This document shows positions 8,231 to 10,579 of a DNA stretch of 10,579 bases, piece by piece. Positions within the stretch are counted from its first letter, which is position 1. Each line of letters begins with the position of its first letter. Both the position numbers and the translations under genes were made by a program. Under the pieces are notes generated by a model, which saw only the letters and a program-made list of their open reading frames with translations, was not told where the DNA came from and searched no databases. Source of the DNA: CAZDSS01 sp964508185 (GTDB lineage Bacteria > Pseudomonadota > Alphaproteobacteria > Sphingomonadales > Govanellaceae); contig CAZDSS010000093.1 in the NCBI GenBank assembly GCA_964508185.1, forward strand, positions 1 through 10,579, in the 5' to 3' direction.

Positions 8231-9177
8231 GACGCCGCGGCCTTCCTGCGCCGCCGGGCGTGGAACGCCACATAGGCGTCAAGGAAAAGGTCGATCTCCG
8301 CTTGGCCCGTATCGCGGCCGAGGCTCACCCGGATGGCGGAGCCCGCAAGCGCCCCCGCCCCCATGGCGGCCAGCACGTGGGACTGCTGCACCTTGCCCGA
8401 CGAGCAGGCGGACCCGGCGCTGACCGCAACCCCGGCAAGATCCAGCGCCATGACCTGGGTTTCGCTGGAGGCACCCGGCACGGCGACGCAGATGGTGTTG
8501 GGAAGCCGCGGCGCATCGCGACCGAAGATCACGGCGTCCGGCAGGGCGGCGAGGATCCCTTCCTCGGCCCGGTCGCGAAGCTCCCGCACCCGTTCGAAGG
8601 CTGCGATATCCATCAGCTCCGCCGCGCGGCCGAAGCCGACGATGCCCGGAAGGTTCTCGGTCCCCGCGCGCCGCCGCAGCTCCTGCCCGCCGCCGCGGAT
8701 GCGGGGCGTGAGGGTCAGATGATCGGCGAGGATCAACGCCCCTGCGCCCTGCGGCCCGCCGATCTTGTGGGCGGACAGGGTCATGCTGTCCGCATGCAGC
8801 ATGCCGAAATGGACGGGAATCTTGCCGAAGGCCTGNNNNNNNNNNNNNNNNNNNNNNNNNNNNNNNNNNNNNNNNNNNNNNNNNNNNNNNNNNNNNNNNN
8901 NNNNNNNNNNNNNNNNNNNNNNNNNNNNNNNNNNNCCGCCGCTCGTGAAGATCACTTCCGCAGGCTTGCAGCCGGCACGGGACGCCACGGCGGCGCGGGC
9001 GTCCTCCAGCCGCCGGTGGGCGGCGCGGCCGAAGGCATGGACGGAGGACGCGTTGCCGCCCTCGCGCATGGCGTCCACCATGGCGTCGATCACCGCCGGG
9101 AGCACCGGGCTCGTTGCGTTGTGATCGAGGTAGGCGGCCGCGCCCTTGCCCCGTGCTGTGGAAGTTGCTGTCATCAT
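8227..9177 (-). CDS. Cysteine desulfurase, NifS-like; interrupted by assembly gap
   Basis: A second class I cysteine desulfurase. The N-terminal part has AYLDHNATSPVLPAVIDAM, GNASSVHAFGR and EVIFTSG followed by a codon starting GG, as in the family motif SGGTEANN. After the N run it resumes at QAFGKIPVHF, with the PLP-lysine motif TLSAHKIGGPQGAGALI, the RGGGQE..RRAGTEN motif and the catalytic loop SAGSACSSGKVQQSHVL with its Cys. Aligning with the neighbouring IscS-like protein shows about 108 residues between these points, against 34 unknown codons, so the real protein is about 390 aa. The real gap must be of length 3n+1 if the frame is intact. ATG pairs at 9177 and 9174 are both possible starts, with no clear Shine-Dalgarno. 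It lies 71 bases after cysE and overlaps the IscS-like start by four bases. The loop differs from that of its neighbour, so the two are distinct paralogues and not a recent duplication. Confidence 0.9.
   Translation of the reverse strand: MMTATSTARGKGAAAYLDHNATSPVLPAVIDAMVDAMREGGNASSVHAFGRAAHRRLEDARAAVASRAGCKPAEVIFTSGXXXXXXXXXXXXXXXXXXXXXXXXXXXXXXXXXXQAFGKIPVHFGMLHADSMTLSAHKIGGPQGAGALILADHLTLTPRIRGGGQELRRRAGTENLPGIVGFGRAAELMDIAAFERVRELRDRAEEGILAALPDAVIFGRDAPRLPNTICVAVPGASSETQVMALDLAGVAVSAGSACSSGKVQQSHVLAAMGAGALAGSAIRVSLGRDTGQAEIDLFLDAYVAFHARRRRKAAAS
8836..8935. other. Assembly gap: 100 N placeholder
   Basis: Exactly 100 N, the conventional scaffold placeholder for a gap of unknown size. Protein alignment across it points to about 322-325 missing bases. 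GC-rich DNA or similarity between the two tandem desulfurase genes could have broken the assembly here. Confidence 0.98.
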
Positions 9178-9190
9178 GGATATGTCACGC

Positions 9191-9241
9191 GCCGGATAAT
9201 CTCCGGCATGGATCCGTGCGCCGCCGGGTGACGCCCCGGCG
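9191..9241 (-). other. Two inverted repeats in the cysE to NifS-like spacer
   Basis: GCCGGA (9191-9196) and TCCGGC (9202-9207) form a 6-bp dyad around five bases, and CGCCGGG (9222-9228) and CCCGGCG (9235-9241) form a 7-bp GC stem around six bases. Both lie in the 71-base spacer of the minus-strand operon. Neither has a T-run, so they are not classic terminators. They could form RNA hairpins that stabilise or separate the cysE message, or the first could be a protein-binding site before the desulfurase pair. Confidence 0.4.
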
Positions 9242-9248
9242 CGGCCGG

Positions 9249-9998
9249 TCAGAGATTGACCGCCACGCCCGGTTCGTCGGCGTCGTCCTGGTCGTCCGCA
9301 ACGGGGCGCTGGGATGCGGCGATCCCCGCCCGCGCGTCGGCGAGCTCGCGCTCCAGCGTCTCGATGCGGGAGCGCAGGGTGCAGATCATCTCCACCATCC
9401 CTTCAAGACTGCGCGCCACGGGGTCCGGAAGATCCGCGGTCGGAATGCCGTAGGCGCAGAAGTCGCGCGCCTCCACCTTGCGGCCGCGGCGCTGAACCTC
9501 GCGGGCCGGCACGCCGATGACGGTGGTCCCGGGCTGCACTTCCTTGAGCACCACGGCGTTGGACCCGACCCGCGCGCCCTTGCCGATGCGGATGGGCCCG
9601 AGGATCTTGGCGCCCGCGCCGACGATGACGCCGTCCTCAAGGGTCGGATGACGCTTTTCGCGATTGAGCGAGGTGCCCCCCAGGGTCACGCCCTGATAGA
9701 GGGTGACGTTCGCGCCCACTTCCGCCGTCTCGCCGATCACCACGCCCGAGCCGTGGTCGATGAAGCAGCCGGGGCCTATGGTGGCGCCGGGATGAATCTC
9801 GATCCCGGTCAGGAAGCGGCCGAACTGGGTGAGGAAGCGGGCGACGAAATGCCAGCCGCGTCGCCACAAGGGATTGGCCAGGCGATAGAAGAACAGCGCA
9901 TGGACGCTGGGATAGGTGATGATCACTTCGGCGCGCGAGCGCGCGGCCGGATCGCGTTCCAGGGCGGCGTTGATATCCGCTTTCAGTTCTTTCCACAT
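9249..9998 (-). CDS. cysE: Serine O-acetyltransferase
   Basis: Makes O-acetyl-L-serine from serine and acetyl-CoA, the committed step of cysteine synthesis in the cytosol. The 249-aa protein has an N-terminal helical domain (DPAARSRAEVIITYPSVHAL, about 16-34) and a left-handed beta-helix (about 66-165). The signature FIDHGSGVVIGETAEVGANV carries the active-site His82, followed by TLYQGVTLGGTS, KRHPTLEDGV with His117, GAGAKILGPIRIG and VIGVPAREV. A charged C-terminal helix or coiled coil (about 195-225) and a disordered acidic end follow. Length fits the shorter EpsC-like CysE group rather than the 273-aa enterobacterial type. A GGAGG stands 13 bases before the ATG, longer than usual, and no other in-frame start exists. 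It is the first gene of the cysE, two desulfurases, ferredoxin run and has its own strong promoter. CysK, the next enzyme, is not in the window. Confidence 0.95.
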   Translation of the reverse strand: MWKELKADINAALERDPAARSRAEVIITYPSVHALFFYRLANPLWRRGWHFVARFLTQFGRFLTGIEIHPGATIGPGCFIDHGSGVVIGETAEVGANVTLYQGVTLGGTSLNREKRHPTLEDGVIVGAGAKILGPIRIGKGARVGSNAVVLKEVQPGTTVIGVPAREVQRRGRKVEARDFCAYGIPTADLPDPVARSLEGMVEMICTLRSRIETLERELADARAGIAASQRPVADDQDDADEPGVAVNL

Positions 9999-10080
9999 GG
10001 GTCCGCTACGACCTCCGTCTGATGGGCCCGGGGTGAGACCCTTGTCTTCGCTCCGCCCAATCCCCGTGGGTGGAATCGAA

Positions 10081-10109
10081 ATTATAGCCGAATTCGACGG
10101 CCATGACAG
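10081..10109 (-). promoter_or_regulatory. Sigma70-like promoter of the cysE operon
   Basis: On the minus strand, CTGTCA (10109-10104), a 17-bp spacer and a perfect TATAAT (10086-10081) form a good promoter. Transcription would start near 10074, giving a leader of about 75 nt before cysE. It is the best-matching promoter in the window. Confidence 0.6.
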
Positions 10110-10113
10110 CGAC

Positions 10114-10142
10114 GGACAGGGAATTTCACGCGATCACTGTCC
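10114..10142. promoter_or_regulatory. Dyad (candidate operator) just upstream of the cysE -35
   Basis: GGACAGGGA (10114-10122) and TCACTGTCC (10134-10142) are inverted 9-bp arms with one mismatch, 11 bases apart (centre to centre 20 bp, about two helical turns). It ends four bases upstream of the cysE -35, a usual place for an activator of that promoter. It also lies before the opposite promoter at 10163. No known regulator consensus was recognised, and no regulator gene is adjacent. Confidence 0.4.
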
Positions 10143-10162
10143 CCCTCTGACCACTGCGCGCC

Positions 10163-10191
10163 TTGCACGGGCTGATGGAAAACCTTTATAA
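10163..10191 (+). promoter_or_regulatory. Candidate promoter toward the right-edge alpha/beta hydrolase
   Basis: TTGCAC (10163-10168) and TTATAA (10186-10191) with a 17-bp spacer (or TATAAG at 10187-10192 with 18). The leader to ATG 10306 would be about 108 nt. Within that leader lies a perfect 10-bp palindrome CCTATATAGG (10220-10229) followed at once by GGAGCGGCTCC (10228-10238), possible operators. Together with the cysE promoter and dyad this accounts for most of what can be seen in the 307-base gene-free spacer 9999-10305. Confidence 0.4.
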
Positions 10192-10305
10192 GATCCAAGC
10201 CCGCTGAATAGCTTGCCCGCCTATATAGGAGCGGCTCCAGGCAGGGTCAAGTCGGCCACCGTTTGGGAATGCCGCAACAAACCTCTTGTGCACGAGGAGT
10301 CATTA

Positions 10306-10579
10306 ATGCCGGAAGTGATCTTCAATGGGCCGGAAGGTCGGCTCGAAGGCCGCTATCATCCAAGCAAGAAGGAAAACGCGCCGATTGCGCTGGTGCTGCA
10401 TCCGCATCCGCAATACGGCGGCACCATGAACAACAAGGTGGTGTACTACCTTTATCATTCGTTCGTGCATCGCGGATTTTCCGTGCTCCGCTTCAATTTC
10501 CGCGGGGTCGGCCGCAGCCAGGGCAGCTTCGACAACGGAGTCGGCGAGCTGAGCGACGCCGCCGCCGCCCTCGACTGGC
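10306..10579 (+). CDS. Alpha/beta hydrolase, COG2945-like (C-terminus beyond window)
   Basis: The first 91 codons of a small soluble alpha/beta hydrolase, cut by the right edge. It starts MPEVIFNGPEGRLEGRYHP and has the family's ALVLHPHPQYGGTMNNKVVYYL, where HPHP precedes the oxyanion loop, then GFSVLRFNFRGVGRSQGSFDNGVGEL, typical of the roughly 210-220-aa group COG2945. The nucleophile elbow should lie just beyond the window. The substrate is unknown. The ATG has GAGGAG six bases upstream. It is divergent from cysE and shares its 307-base control region, which hints at related regulation but does not prove it. Confidence 0.88.
   Translation, partial: MPEVIFNGPEGRLEGRYHPSKKENAPIALVLHPHPQYGGTMNNKVVYYLYHSFVHRGFSVLRFNFRGVGRSQGSFDNGVGELSDAAAALDW

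Noticed and set aside
9193..9209. A minus-strand ATGCCGGAGATTATCCGGCGC resembles the start of the parE fragment (PEIIRR)
   Set aside because: The similarity is about fifteen bases, the frame stops after 11 codons, and nothing else of parE follows; chance is the simplest reading.
8260..9231. A 323-codon plus-strand frame through the desulfurase gene and the N run
   Set aside because: It reads across unknown bases and is antisense to clear desulfurase motifs.

Overview
The window reads as chromosomal DNA of a high-GC alphaproteobacterium, with ParE, RhlE-type helicase, adrenodoxin-type ferredoxin and Isc-type proteins of alphaproteobacterial style. The exact order and genus cannot be fixed from sequence alone. 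It comes from a draft assembly: a run of exactly 100 N at 8836-8935 is a scaffold placeholder. No CRISPR array, tRNA, rRNA, insertion sequence or phage gene was found, and most of the window is ordinary housekeeping DNA. I found no convincing undescribed multi-gene system.

Left end (1-1530). A Crp/Fnr-type regulator on the minus strand runs off the left edge, and only 38 bases after its start codon lies the 3' fifth of parE (topoisomerase IV subunit B) on the plus strand, with no start codon and an in-frame stop just upstream. The two sides differ in third-position GC. This abrupt junction near 520-530 is the most anomalous point in the window, and is either a genomic rearrangement or a chimeric contig join. 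A xenobiotic-acyltransferase-family acetyltransferase overlaps the parE stop codon.

Middle (1534-6719). A minus-strand alpha/beta hydrolase is divergent from a long DEAD-box RNA helicase (723 aa) whose C-terminal half is a low-complexity basic and acidic tail ending in histone-H1-like Lys/Ala/Thr repeats. A probable terminator follows. Then come a diguanylate cyclase with an N-terminal helical region but no product-inhibition site, and a PaaG-like enoyl-CoA hydratase/isomerase.

Right end (6721-10579). A minus-strand, operon-like run reads cysE, a NifS-like cysteine desulfurase, IscS-like cysteine desulfurase, then [2Fe-2S] ferredoxin. Spacings are 71 nt, a 4-nt overlap and 4 nt. The set links cysteine precursor synthesis (O-acetylserine) to sulfur mobilisation for Fe-S clusters and to an electron carrier. 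A strong sigma70-like promoter with an upstream dyad precedes cysE. A second promoter faces the other way toward a COG2945-like alpha/beta hydrolase that leaves the window at the right edge. The assembly gap falls inside the NifS-like gene and hides about 320 bp, not 100.
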